DNA from: JAFKFI01 sp963795435
Lineage (GTDB): Bacteria > Pseudomonadota > Alphaproteobacteria > Acetobacterales > Acetobacteraceae
Direction: 5' to 3'
Length of the DNA: 64,000 bases
NCBI GenBank assembly: GCA_963795435.1
Contig: CAWCHV010000007.1
Location: 2,418,001 to 2,482,000, forward strand
Shown: in pieces, positions 18,897-27,090 of the stretch
Layout of the letters: each line of letters starts with the position of its first letter
Numbering within the stretch: position 1 is the first letter of the stretch
Position numbers and translations under genes: made by a program
The notes under the pieces: model-generated
The model's database searches: none
The model's input: the letters and a program-made list of their open reading frames with translations, nothing else
Told to the model about the DNA's origin: nothing

Positions 18897-19454
18897 TAGT
18901 TCATAGCGACCTGGATCTGCCTCTACTCCAAGCAGCCGAAGGTCGTGCAGATCACGTAGCCGCGCGGCCACCGCGCCAGCAGCAAGCCACGGCCCCCAGC
19001 CAGCGCCAAGCTCCATCATTGCGAACCGGCCCGCGCGCGCGGAGGCCACGGCTTTTAGTAACCCGATCCATTCGATCGCCTCAAACAAGTCGTGCGGGAC
19101 GGGTCGGCCCGTGACCTGGCCGTCCAGCGTGCGGACAGCATCCCACAGCGAGGAGGCACGCGTGCGCGTGCCAAGGAAATCGGTGACGAAGCCGGTCGCT
19201 GACTGCGGCTGGGCATGGGAGAAGAGATTGAACACCCACATGTCGACAGCAGAATAGCCAGCGTAGACCTCACCAGGTGCAGTTCCTGGAGTCGTGGTGG
19301 GGGCCGGAGCGGCGGCGGTAGCCGGCAGGGCACCCTGAATTGAGGCTTCGATGCGGCGCAGTTGCTGCAAAATCTCAGTAGTCCGATGCGGCAGCATGGC
19401 CCAGCGCTTCACGTAACGGAGCCCTTTTCGGAGAAGGTCTGACGAATCCGTCAT
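18897..19454 (-). pseudogene. methyltransferase A, N-terminal part
   Basis: About 185 codons from ATG 19454: MTDSSDLLRKGLRYVKRWAM, a linker rich in alanine, proline and threonine, VYAGYSAVDMWVFNLFSHAQ, then FAMMELGAGWGPWLAAGAVA (SAM motif I) and LRLLGVEADPGRYEL, where it meets IS copy 2. The continuation is on the plus strand at 17167-17712. The start overlaps the stop of the upstream methyltransferase gene by four bases (ATGA), indicating translational coupling within the former operon. Confidence 0.85.
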
Positions 19455-20578
19455 GCGCGCCTAGCGCTGATCTCGAATTCGAAGCACTTGCCGTTGCGGC
19501 GACCCGCGACGGGTACCTCGACGTCGCGGAACCCTACTTCCTCCAACAGTTCACGCAAACTGTCCGGTGTGAACAAGTTGTAGTGGTAGTCCCCGGCATA
19601 GTCCTGGGCACCAAAGACGACCTCCCGAAAATCCTCGAAAGCGTAGGTGCCCGCACCAGCGCCGGCCAACATGGCCGCGGCATCGGGAGTTGTTGCGCGG
19701 AACATACCGCCAGGACGTAGCATACCTAGCCAATAGGGGAGAAGTCGTCGGCGCATTGCTTCTTGCGGGAAATGCTCCAGAAGATGGGCGGAAAAGATTT
19801 CATCTACGCTGTCCCGTTCGAAAGGCAGGTCGCCGACGTCGGCTACCACATCCACGCCCGGCAGATCTCGCATGTCCACGTTCACATGATCAGACAGTGT
19901 GATGTGTCCGCAGCCGAGATTAAGCCGTAGCGCGCCCTTCGACCTCGCTGCCGCGATCTTGTCGGAAGCGAGAATTCGGGGGCACATCTTTTGCGAGGCT
20001 TCCGGCCGCGCGCGACCGCCGTCGCCATGCGCCATCTCGAACAGGGTCTCCCTACGCACGAACTCGATCCGTTCCCAGATCGCGTGCGTGCTGGCGTCGG
20101 CGTTGTCAAGCCGGGCAGCGGCCTGCCCGATGTGTCCCTGGAGCGCGTTCATGGTCGCATCGGCGTTGTCGAGCCGGACAGCGGCCTGCTCGATGTGTCC
20201 CTGGAGCGCCTTCATGGTGGCATCGGCGTTGTCGAGCCGGACGGCTGTCTGCTCGACACGCTCACGGAACTTCGATAGCTCATACCCGAAAGCGGGAATA
20301 GTGCCAATGGCGTTCAAGAAAGATGGAACATGCTGCCGCCACGCGACCTCCAGTGCGGTAAGCCGAAGATCGAGTGCCGCAAAGTCGGTGTCCTGGCGGG
20401 CAAGCCCAGCCTCGAGTGCTGGAAACTTCATATCCAGCCGTACAAGCCTAGCGTCCAGTGCCGCAAGGCCGCCGTCAAGCGGGGCAATCCTAGCCTCAAT
20501 GCGAGCCCAAATCCTGCGCCACACGGGCCGCAGTGCGTGAGAAGCGATCTTCCGTGCGATTGATCTCAAACGCGGCAT
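19451..20578 (-). CDS. coiled-coil SAM methyltransferase of the glycan locus
   Basis: A 375-residue protein. Residues 1-180 form a long predicted coiled coil, with LD-rich heptads at 35-80 and three near-identical 21-residue repeats at 109-171 (core RLDNADAT). Residues 215-370 are a type-11 methyltransferase: LRLNLGCGHITLSDHVNVDM, DVVADVGDLPFERDSVDEIF, HLLEHFP, GMLRPGGMFRATTPDA. A similar coil-plus-methyltransferase layout is found in enzymes that cap and measure polysaccharide chains (WbdD type), but no kinase domain is present. It is the first gene of the minus-strand glycan operon and the only one still intact. Confidence 0.83.
   Translation of the reverse strand: MPRLRSIARKIASHALRPVWRRIWARIEARIAPLDGGLAALDARLVRLDMKFPALEAGLARQDTDFAALDLRLTALEVAWRQHVPSFLNAIGTIPAFGYELSKFRERVEQTAVRLDNADATMKALQGHIEQAAVRLDNADATMNALQGHIGQAAARLDNADASTHAIWERIEFVRRETLFEMAHGDGGRARPEASQKMCPRILASDKIAAARSKGALRLNLGCGHITLSDHVNVDMRDLPGVDVVADVGDLPFERDSVDEIFSAHLLEHFPQEAMRRRLLPYWLGMLRPGGMFRATTPDAAAMLAGAGAGTYAFEDFREVVFGAQDYAGDYHYNLFTPDSLRELLEEVGFRDVEVPVAGRRNGKCFEFEISARRA
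20066..20254 (-). repeat. three tandem 63-bp in-frame repeats coding for 21-residue coiled-coil units
   Basis: The units encode residues 109-129, 130-150 and 151-171 of the coiled-coil methyltransferase. Each is three heptads long, with the core RLDNADAT; units 1 and 2 are almost identical, and unit 3 has diverged. Repeats of this size can change in number by slippage, which would alter the length of the coil. Confidence 0.85.
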
Positions 20579-20803
20579 GTGACTCCCATTCCTGCAAACG
20601 AAACGTGAGATTTTCTTGCCCTGATTTCGCAGACAATCTCCAGCGTGTGCGTCCAGACTTTGTGCCAGCCGATCAGGATGCCGGCTGGTGCTGTTCAGCG
20701 AAACCGGGCGAAAGGCCTTGTTAATGTCCCGGTGGCCTGGACGGACAAGTTAGCGGAAAATGCCGAAACTGATTAATCCGTGCGACTTTCAACGGTCCGC
20801 CGC

Positions 20804-20879
20804 TGGTGGAGCCAAGCGGGATCGAACCGCTGACCTCCTGAATGCCATTCAGGCGCTCTCCCAGCTGAGCTATGGCCCC
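20804..20879 (-). tRNA. tRNA-Ala, anticodon GGC
   Basis: Read on the minus strand, the 76 bases fold as a full cloverleaf: acceptor GGGGCCA pairing with TGGCTCC, D-arm CTCA...GAGA, anticodon stem CCTGA/TCAGG with loop ATGGCAT (anticodon GGC), T-arm with GGTTCGATCC, and an encoded 3' CCA. The GGC anticodon reads GCC and GCU alanine codons. It lies between the glycan locus and the acetoacetyl-CoA-synthetase-like gene. Confidence 0.96.
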
Positions 20880-21020
20880 ATGCCGAGCAAACCAGCCGGC
20901 GCGGCGGGAGGCGGCATATAGCCCTCCGCGCCCAATGCGATCAAGAGGGGGCGATCTAGGGGAGGGTCAACAGGCAACACCCCCATTCTCTTCCCGCCGG
21001 CGCCGCGCCATCCTGGGCCG

Positions 21021-21704
21021 ATGCCATCCCGCCCGTCCGGCCAAGGCGACATCCTGTACGCGCCCTCGCGCGAGCGGGTGCTGACCACCAATGCATGGGC
21101 GTTCCTGCGCTGGCTCGTAGCGATGCGCGGGATCGCCCTCGCGGACTGGACGGCGCTGCAGCGCTGGTCGGCCGCCGAGTTCGCTGGCTTCGCCGGCGCG
21201 GTCCGCGCCTTCGCCCGCTTGCCCAACGAGAACGACCCTGCCCGTCTGCGCCACGAAGCCGGCCTGCTGCTCCATCTCGATCTCCGCCCGGACGACACCC
21301 TGCTGGTCGCCGACGCCTCGGATTGGTCCGGCGCCGCGCGGTACGTGACCAGCGTGACACGGCACGACGGGGATCGGGGAACCCTGCTGCGCGCCGCCGC
21401 CGATGCCGGCGCTTCCGTGCTGGCGGCGCCTGCGGCCCAGCTCGACCGGGTGGCGTTCCGCCTCGGCGCCGGGCGGCTCGATCTTGCCCGGCTGCGCCTG
21501 GTCCTCGCCCTCGGCGGCCCAATGGCCGCCAACACGCGCGTCCGGCTTTACACCTGGGTGAAGCCCGACCTCATGCTGCTCGCCCGCGCGGGAGACACGG
21601 TGTGGGGCGATCCGCTCTCGCCGGTGCTGCGCGCGCCCCCGCCGCGGCCGGCGCTCGGCGTCGCCCTCAGGCCGCCGCCTTCGCCAGGTCGGGGTGAATG
21701 CTGA
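21021..21704 (+). CDS. short acetoacetyl-CoA-synthetase-like protein lacking the adenylation core motifs
   Basis: A 227-residue protein. Residues 20-70 resemble the ACAS_N lead-in of acetyl/acetoacetyl-CoA synthetases (NAWAFLRWL, DWTALQRWSAAEFAGF, AVRAFARLP). Residues 75-200 echo scattered pieces of the AMP-binding domain (RHEAGLLLHLDLRPDD, LRLVLALGGPMAANTRVRLY, WVKPDLMLL). The ATP-binding TSGTTG-type loop and the C-terminal catalytic domain are absent, and the protein is one third of normal length. It is probably a shrunken or repurposed relative, not an active ligase. It converges on, and overlaps by 38 bases, the CoA-transferase beta gene, which also acts on acetoacetyl-CoA. Confidence 0.6.
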   Translation: MPSRPSGQGDILYAPSRERVLTTNAWAFLRWLVAMRGIALADWTALQRWSAAEFAGFAGAVRAFARLPNENDPARLRHEAGLLLHLDLRPDDTLLVADASDWSGAARYVTSVTRHDGDRGTLLRAAADAGASVLAAPAAQLDRVAFRLGAGRLDLARLRLVLALGGPMAANTRVRLYTWVKPDLMLLARAGDTVWGDPLSPVLRAPPPRPALGVALRPPPSPGRGEC

Positions 21705-22323
21705 ACGACGCCTCGGTCTTGGCGCGGATCTCGTCGATGCCCACGTCCGGCGCCTTATCCACCAGCACCAGCCCGTTCGGCGTTACGTCGAACACCGCCA
21801 GCTCGCTGATGATGAGGCTCACCACCCCGGCGCCGGTCAGCGGCAGCTTGCAGCGATGCAGAATCTTGGGCGAGCCGTCCTTCGCCGCGTGCTCCATCAG
21901 CACCACCACGCGGGGCACGCCCGCCACCAGGTCCATCGCCCCGCCCATCCCCTTCACCATCTTGCCGGGGATCATCCAGTTGGCGAGATCGCCATTCTCC
22001 GCCACCTGCAAGGCGCCCAGGATGGAGAGATCGATATGCCCGCCGCGCACCATCGCGAAGGAAGTGGCGCTGTCGGTGTAGGAGGTGGTCGGCAGCTCGG
22101 TCACGGTCTGCTTGCCGGCGTTGATGATGTCGGCGTCCTCTTCCCCCTCGAAGGGGAACTGGCCCATGCCGACCATGCCGTTCTCGGAATGCAGCTGGAT
22201 CGACATGCCCTCGGGGATATGATTCGCCACCAGAGTCGGAATGCCGATGCCGAGATTGACGTAGTAACCGTCATGCAGCTCACGCGCCGCGCGGGCAGCC
22301 ATCTGATCGCGGGTCCAGGGCAT
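21667..22323 (-). CDS. scoB: 3-oxoacid CoA-transferase subunit B
   Basis: A 218-residue CoA-transferase family I beta subunit. GIGIPTLVANHIPEGM precedes the catalytic glutamate in LHSENGMVGMG (about residue 47), and GGAMDLVAGVPRVVVLMEH with LTGAGVVSLIISELAVFDV are conserved strands. With subunit A it moves CoA from succinyl-CoA to acetoacetate or a similar 3-oxoacid. The gene follows the A subunit by 12 bases, in the standard order. The choice between succinate:acetoacetate and 3-oxoadipate transferase cannot be made by eye; the nearby AACS-like gene favours acetoacetate. Confidence 0.92.
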   Translation of the reverse strand: MPWTRDQMAARAARELHDGYYVNLGIGIPTLVANHIPEGMSIQLHSENGMVGMGQFPFEGEEDADIINAGKQTVTELPTTSYTDSATSFAMVRGGHIDLSILGALQVAENGDLANWMIPGKMVKGMGGAMDLVAGVPRVVVLMEHAAKDGSPKILHRCKLPLTGAGVVSLIISELAVFDVTPNGLVLVDKAPDVGIDEIRAKTEASFSIHPDLAKAAA

Positions 22324-22335
22324 ATTGCTCTCCTC

Positions 22336-23046
22336 TCAGGCGGCGCGCTTGCGGACGGTGCGCTGCTCGATGCGCTTCTCCACGCGGTCGAGCTTGACCA
22401 CGCGTTTGACAAACATCCCCGGCGTGATGACGTGGTCGGGGTCGAACGTCCCTTGCGGCACCAAATGCTCGACCTCGGCGACAGTGACCCTCGCCGCCGT
22501 CGCCATCATCGGATTGAAGTTCCGCGCGGTCTTCCGATAAACGAGGTTGCCCTCGGGGTCGGCCTTCCAGGCGTGCACGATGGCGAGGTCGGCGAACAAT
22601 CCGCGCTCCATCACGTAGGTCCGCCCGTCGAACACCTTTGTCTCTTTCCCCTCGGCGACCTGCGTGCCCACGCCGGTGGCCGTGTAGAAGGCCGGAATGC
22701 CCGCCCCGCCCGCGCGGATGCGCTCGGCCAGCGTGCCCTGCGGGTTGAACTCGATCTCGAGCTCCCCGGCGAGATACTGCTTCGCGAAGGTCGCGTTCTC
22801 GCCGACGTACGAGCTGATCATCTTGCGCACCTGGCGGGTCTGCAGCAGCAGGCCGAGCCCGGCGTCGTCCACACCGGCGTTGTTCGAGATGATCGTGAGA
22901 TCCTTCACCCCGGCCTTCCGGATCGCCTCGATCAGCGCCGACGGAATGCCGCACAGGCCGAACCCGCCGGACATGATCGTCATGCCGTCGCGCAGCACGC
23001 CCGCGAGCGCCGCCTCGGCGTCGGGGTACACCTTGTTCACCGCCAT
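22336..23046 (-). CDS. scoA: 3-oxoacid CoA-transferase subunit A
   Basis: A 236-residue alpha subunit. It has VLRDGMTIMSGGFGLCGIPS (the CoA-binding GGFGxCGxP loop), TIISNNAGVDDAGLGLLL, the NPQGTLAERIRAGGAGIPAF stretch with FYTATGVGT, and DLAIVHAWKADPEGNLVYR. The ATG at 23046 gives normal family length; the frame stays open upstream as antisense of a small plus-strand gene. It is the first gene of the scoA-scoB operon. Confidence 0.92.
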   Translation of the reverse strand: MAVNKVYPDAEAALAGVLRDGMTIMSGGFGLCGIPSALIEAIRKAGVKDLTIISNNAGVDDAGLGLLLQTRQVRKMISSYVGENATFAKQYLAGELEIEFNPQGTLAERIRAGGAGIPAFYTATGVGTQVAEGKETKVFDGRTYVMERGLFADLAIVHAWKADPEGNLVYRKTARNFNPMMATAARVTVAEVEHLVPQGTFDPDHVITPGMFVKRVVKLDRVEKRIEQRTVRKRAA

Positions 23047-23226
23047 CGGGTCCGCATTCCTTCCCGCACAAGCCGATCGCAGGAAGCTGCCATCGCCCGC
23101 TTCGCGATGCAATGCGGAGCGAGATTGGCGAAGCGCGGAGCGCGCCGTCCCACTGGACCGATGTCTGAAGCGGCGCCTAGCATTGCCTCCGAAGCAGGTC
23201 GTCCGGAGCGATCGGGGGAGGGTGGG

Positions 23227-23754
23227 ATGGGTGTCGAATTCGCGGCCGAGCGGCGGCTGCTCGCCGAGGGCGAGCTCGATCCGCTCCGGCGCAGCCATTA
23301 TCCCGAGCTCGAGGAACTCTCGCCCGACGAAGTTGTCGAACTGGCGCAGTGGCTGCGCGGACAGCACGGTCGCGCCCGCGACATCATTCGCGAGCGCCGC
23401 CGCGTCCGGCGTGGCAAGGCGGATCCACGCGGCGCCGGGCGGGATACCCCAAGCGAGCGCGGGCTCGCCGCCAAGAAGCAGGTATTCGCGCGGGCCCTGA
23501 AGCGGGTCAACGCGCGACTGGCGCAGATCACCGCAGCAGCCCGTCAGGCGCGCGCCCTCGCCGCCCTGCGGGAGGCGCTACACCGCAAGGATTCGGCTCG
23601 GCCACACCATCCCGCGGCAGGCGAAACGGCAACTGCCGGGATGCGGTCCTTACACAACCGCAAGGCACGCCCCGTCGTACACGGAGCCAGGATCGGCGGA
23701 GTATCGCAGGCCGGGCGCGTCGCGCAGGCCGCCCGCGACACCCGGAGCGGGTGA
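23227..23754 (+). CDS. conserved hypothetical basic protein
   Basis: A 175-residue protein starting MGVEFAAERRLLAEGELDPL and continuing RRSHYPELEELSPDEVVELA, WLRGQHGRARDIIRERRR. Charged helices predominate, followed by a basic, probably disordered tail. I recognise the pattern from small alphaproteobacterial proteins without known function but cannot name a family. The ATG at 23227 is preceded by a GGGGGAGGG-like ribosome site; an in-frame ATG at 23161 is an alternative. It diverges from scoA. Confidence 0.6.
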   Translation: MGVEFAAERRLLAEGELDPLRRSHYPELEELSPDEVVELAQWLRGQHGRARDIIRERRRVRRGKADPRGAGRDTPSERGLAAKKQVFARALKRVNARLAQITAAARQARALAALREALHRKDSARPHHPAAGETATAGMRSLHNRKARPVVHGARIGGVSQAGRVAQAARDTRSG

Positions 23755-23793
23755 GCTTACGCCCGTCCGGCCGTCAAGCCGCCGACCCCAAGC

Positions 23794-24060
23794 TCAACCG
23801 CGCTGGTTCAGTGCCGCACGCTCGTCCTGGGTCAGCGGCCGGCCTTGGGTGAGTTCGGCGCGGATCTCCGCCGCCAGCTCCGGGTTGGCGCGGCGGATCT
23901 GGCCCACGCGGAGCGCCGGGCCGGCCCAGGGCAGCGGATCGACCTCCCAGGCTTCCAGGTAGAGCAGATCATCGGCGCGCGCCTCATCGCGGAGCCGGCT
24001 CAGCTCCCGGCGGACAGCCGCGGTACGGGGCAATGGCTGATAGGTCGCAGTCGCCTTCAT
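23794..24060 (-). CDS. small hypothetical protein
   Basis: An 88-residue protein, mostly helical and charged: TAAVRRELSRLRDEARADDL, YLEAWEVDPLPW, IRAELTQGRPLTQDERAALN. No family recognised. Its size, strand and sensible amino-acid composition support coding. The ATG at 24060 stands 275 bases from the end of ahcY, with a hairpin between. Confidence 0.5.
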   Translation of the reverse strand: MKATATYQPLPRTAAVRRELSRLRDEARADDLLYLEAWEVDPLPWAGPALRVGQIRRANPELAAEIRAELTQGRPLTQDERAALNQRG

Positions 24061-24273
24061 CGGTTTGTCCCCCCAAGACCAATCCCTCCCGGTCCAATTC
24101 CGGAGTCACTCCTCTGCTCATCCGAGCAGGACAACGCGTCGCTGGCGTGAGCGAAACTTAGCCGGCCGGCGCTTCCTAAGGGGCCACCTTAGGAACGGCC
24201 ACCACGGCCCCATTAAGGAACGATGAAACTGATTTGCGCCTCACCTTGGCGCGAGGGTCATGAACATACGGTT

Positions 24274-24309
24274 AAGGGGCGGGAAGGCGCTTTCGGCCCT
24301 CCCGCCCCT
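24274..24309 (-). terminator. probable intrinsic terminator of ahcY
   Basis: A GC-rich inverted repeat, AGGGGCGGGAAGG against CCCTCCCGCCCCT with a short loop, lies 26 bases beyond the ahcY stop on the minus strand. The following T tract is short (TTAACC), so efficiency is uncertain. Confidence 0.5.
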
Positions 24310-24335
24310 CGTTCCGCGAAGCCGCTCCGGCGCCG

Positions 24336-25643
24336 TCAGTAGCGATAGAGCTCGTGCTTGAACGGGCCGGCCGCGTTCACCCCGATATACTCCGCCTGCT
24401 TCGGCGAGAGCTTCGTCAGATGGGCGCCGACCTTCGCCAGGTGCAGCGCGGCGACCTTCTCGTCGAGGTGCTTGGGCAACGTGTAGACCTGCCGCTGATA
24501 GGTGCCGGATGGCGCTTTGTAGAGTTCGATCTGCGCCAGCACCTGGTTGGTGAAGCTAGCGCTCATCACGAAGCTCGGATGCCCCGTGGCGTTGCCGAGG
24601 TTCACCAACCGGCCCTCGGAGAGCACGATCAGCCGCTTGCCATCGGGAAACACCACCTCGTCGACCTGCGGCTTGACGTTTTCCCAGCGGTAGTTGCGCA
24701 GGCTCTCGATCTGAATTTCGCTGTCGAAATGGCCGATATTGCACACGATCGCCCGGTGCTTCATCTCGCGCATGTGGTCGAGGGTGATGACGTCGAGATT
24801 TCCGGTGGCGGTGACGAAGATGTCGCCGCGCGGCGCCGCCTCGTCCATCGTCACCACCTCGTAGCCTTCCATCGCCGCCTGCAGCGCGCAGATCGGGTCG
24901 ATCTCCGTCACCATCACCCGGCAGCCGGCGTTGCGGAGCGACGACGCCGAGCCCTTGCCGACATCGCCGAACCCCGCGACCACGGCGATCTTGCCCGCCA
25001 TCATCACGTCGGTGCCGCGCCGGATGCCGTCCACCAGGCTCTCCCGGCAACCGTAGAGATTGTCGAACTTCGACTTGGTGACGCTATCGTTGACGTTGAT
25101 CGCAGGCGTGAGCAGCTTGCCATCGCGCGCCATATCGCGCAGGCGATGCACGCCGGTCGTGGTCTCCTCGGAGATGCCGCGCACGTCGGCCAGCATCTCA
25201 GGGTATTTCTGGTGCATCAGCAGCGTGAGATCGCCGCCGTCATCGAGGATCATGTTGGGCGTCCAGCCGTCCGGTCCGCGCACCGTCTGCTCGATGCACC
25301 ACCAGAACTCCTCCTCGTTCATGCCCTTCCAGGCGAACACCGGCACGCCTGCCGCCGCGACGCCGGCCGCCGCGTGGTCCTGCGTCGAGAAAATGTTGCA
25401 GGATGACCAGCGAACAGTCGCGCCGAGGGCCAGCAGCGTCTCAATCAGCACCGCCGTCTGGATCGTCATGTGCAGGCAGCCGGCGATCCGCGCGCCCTTC
25501 AGCGGCTTCGACGCGCCGTATTCCGCCCGCGTCGCCATCAGGCCGGGCATCTCGTCCTCGGCCATCGCGATTTCCTTGCGCCCCCACTCGGCGAGCGAGA
25601 TGTCCTTGACCTTGTAATCGTGTGCCGTCGATGCGTCGGGCAT
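24336..25643 (-). CDS. ahcY: adenosylhomocysteinase (S-adenosyl-L-homocysteine hydrolase)
   Basis: A 435-residue cytosolic enzyme that splits S-adenosylhomocysteine into adenosine and homocysteine, removing the inhibitory product of methyltransferases. It shows AGCLHMTIQTAVLIETL, SSCNIFSTQDHAAA, NDSVTKSKFDN with the catalytic lysine, the NAD-binding GFGDVGKG, NIGHFDSEI, and the C-terminal HLTKLSPKQAEYIGV plus KHELYRY that reaches into the partner subunit. The ATG at 25643 follows a GAGGAGAG site. The open frame continues upstream, but without homologous sequence. I checked the 100-base leader for a SAH riboswitch and could not build one. Confidence 0.97.
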   Translation of the reverse strand: MPDASTAHDYKVKDISLAEWGRKEIAMAEDEMPGLMATRAEYGASKPLKGARIAGCLHMTIQTAVLIETLLALGATVRWSSCNIFSTQDHAAAGVAAAGVPVFAWKGMNEEEFWWCIEQTVRGPDGWTPNMILDDGGDLTLLMHQKYPEMLADVRGISEETTTGVHRLRDMARDGKLLTPAINVNDSVTKSKFDNLYGCRESLVDGIRRGTDVMMAGKIAVVAGFGDVGKGSASSLRNAGCRVMVTEIDPICALQAAMEGYEVVTMDEAAPRGDIFVTATGNLDVITLDHMREMKHRAIVCNIGHFDSEIQIESLRNYRWENVKPQVDEVVFPDGKRLIVLSEGRLVNLGNATGHPSFVMSASFTNQVLAQIELYKAPSGTYQRQVYTLPKHLDEKVAALHLAKVGAHLTKLSPKQAEYIGVNAAGPFKHELYRY

Positions 25644-25746
25644 GAAGCTCTCCTCGAGGTTGGCGCCCGGTAGCACGGGACGACCCGGAAAGTCACTCGC
25701 CCGCACCGTTACGCGACGCTGGCATACGACGGCGCGTTCAGGCAGG

Positions 25747-26547
25747 ATGGCCGTTACAACCAGAACGCGAGTGTCGCGGATGCCTTTTCTCGGATGTCGC
25801 CCAAGGCTGTTTGGGCTCTGCGCGGCGGCCCTCTGCCTCGCGGCCCGCGTTGCGGTCGCACAGCCGGACGCCTCGCGCGAGCAGGAGCCGCCCGGCAAAT
25901 TCGACTTCTACCTGATGAGCTTCACCATCGCCCCGAGCTTCTGCGCGCTCTCCGCCCGCTACGCGGAGAAGCAGGAATGCCGCGGAGCGACTGACGCCGG
26001 CTACCGGGCCACGCCGCTCACGGTGCATGGCCTGTGGCCCAATCGCGAGCGGGTCAGCGTCAATCTCCAGCCGCAATACTGCGCCGGGCCGCCGCTCGGC
26101 CAGCTGTCGCCCTCGCTGCGCGAGAAACTGGCCCACTGGATGCCGGGGGTCGCCGATGGTCTCGACCGCTACGAGTGGCGCCGCCACGGCGCCTGCTCCG
26201 GCCTCACGCCCGAGGCGTATTTCTCCGCCGCCGTCCGGCTCGCCGAACGGGCCGACGCCACCATCGGCGCGGTGCTGCGCGACGGCGGGATGCTGGGACA
26301 CGAGGTGAAGGTCGACGACATAGTCGCCGCCGTCGCCGCCAAGGATTCGCCCCTAGCAGCCGCTATGGTCGTGAGCTGTCGCTTCCCCCGCGAGGACGGC
26401 GGCCCGTCGCGCGCCTACGTCCAGGAGATCAGGTTGGTCCTCACAAGGGATTTCGCGCCCGAGCCGGCCGAGCGCGTGGGCTTCGGCCAGAACTCCGGCT
26501 GCCCGGGCAAGGCGGGGTTTCTACCGGGCGGGTTCGCAGCGCGATAG
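25747..26547 (+). CDS. secreted ribonuclease T2 family protein
   Basis: A 266-residue protein with a signal peptide (PRLFGLCAAALCLAARVAVA) and an RNase T2 domain. Both catalytic motifs are complete: CAS I as LTVHGLWPN and CAS II as YEWRRHGACSG. The enzyme cuts RNA nonspecifically through 2',3'-cyclic intermediates in the periplasm or outside. The ATG at 25747 has an AGGCAGG-like site; an in-frame ATG at 25780 would give a shorter signal peptide. It diverges from ahcY. The last 70 bases of the gene have a diverged copy downstream at 27342-27412. Confidence 0.88.
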   Translation: MAVTTRTRVSRMPFLGCRPRLFGLCAAALCLAARVAVAQPDASREQEPPGKFDFYLMSFTIAPSFCALSARYAEKQECRGATDAGYRATPLTVHGLWPNRERVSVNLQPQYCAGPPLGQLSPSLREKLAHWMPGVADGLDRYEWRRHGACSGLTPEAYFSAAVRLAERADATIGAVLRDGGMLGHEVKVDDIVAAVAAKDSPLAAAMVVSCRFPREDGGPSRAYVQEIRLVLTRDFAPEPAERVGFGQNSGCPGKAGFLPGGFAAR

Positions 26548-26577
26548 AGGTCCGGGCGGGCGGAATGGAGCGGCAGA

Positions 26578-27075
26578 TCAGGGCCGTCCGCCCCAAATCT
26601 TCCCGAGCGGATCGTTGCCTCCCGACACCGGGTCGCGAGCGGGGATGGGCACCGCGGCGATGGCTTGCAGCAGCGCCTCATGCTCGGCGGGATCGCCACG
26701 GCGAACGTCGTAGTCCGACCCACCTGGGTAGGCGCCCACGACCAGCAGGTCCTCGGTCTGGCCCATGTTGCGGTGCGCGACACCTGCCGGAATGACCACC
26801 ACGTCTCCTGCCCTGACCGTCACCGTCCGGCCCGACGGGCCGCCAAACGCGGCCTGCACCTCGCCACGCGCGATTCCCAGCACCTCATGGGCGATGCTGT
26901 GGAAGTGGTGATAGGTGAAAATCCCGTCGTGCCAGGCATTGGACCAGCCATTATCCGCGAAGGCCTGCTCCATGGCACCGGCATCGTGCACCAGTGCCTG
27001 TCGGTACACGAGCAGCGGCAGCTGCGAATTCGGGAAACGGCCGTCGTCATCGAAGCGGTAGGTCTCAGGGTTCAT
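26578..27075 (-). CDS. cupin-domain protein
   Basis: A 165-residue single-cupin protein. Motif 1 is HHFHSIAHEVLGIARGEVQA and motif 2 is AGDVVVIPAGVAHRNM; the histidines and glutamate could hold a metal. A glycine-rich tail follows. Cupins of this size are dioxygenases, isomerases or sensors; the function is not assignable. It follows a small broken gene on the same strand. Confidence 0.82.
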   Translation of the reverse strand: MNPETYRFDDDGRFPNSQLPLLVYRQALVHDAGAMEQAFADNGWSNAWHDGIFTYHHFHSIAHEVLGIARGEVQAAFGGPSGRTVTVRAGDVVVIPAGVAHRNMGQTEDLLVVGAYPGGSDYDVRRGDPAEHEALLQAIAAVPIPARDPVSGGNDPLGKIWGGRP

Positions 27076-27090
27076 GTCCGACCGTCCGGC

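Noticed and set aside
18074..18899. Plus-strand open frames over IS copy 2 (up to 208 codons)
   Set aside because: They are antisense to the transposase; the same frames appear antisense to copy 1.
21694..23226. A 686-codon open frame on the plus strand across scoB and scoA
   Set aside because: Only its last 175 codons (from 23227) have a ribosome site and protein-like sequence; the rest is antisense to two well-supported CoA-transferase genes.
25644..25746. Possible SAH riboswitch in the ahcY leader
   Set aside because: I looked for the conserved pseudoknot core and could not pair a consistent set of helices; a covariance-model search would settle it.
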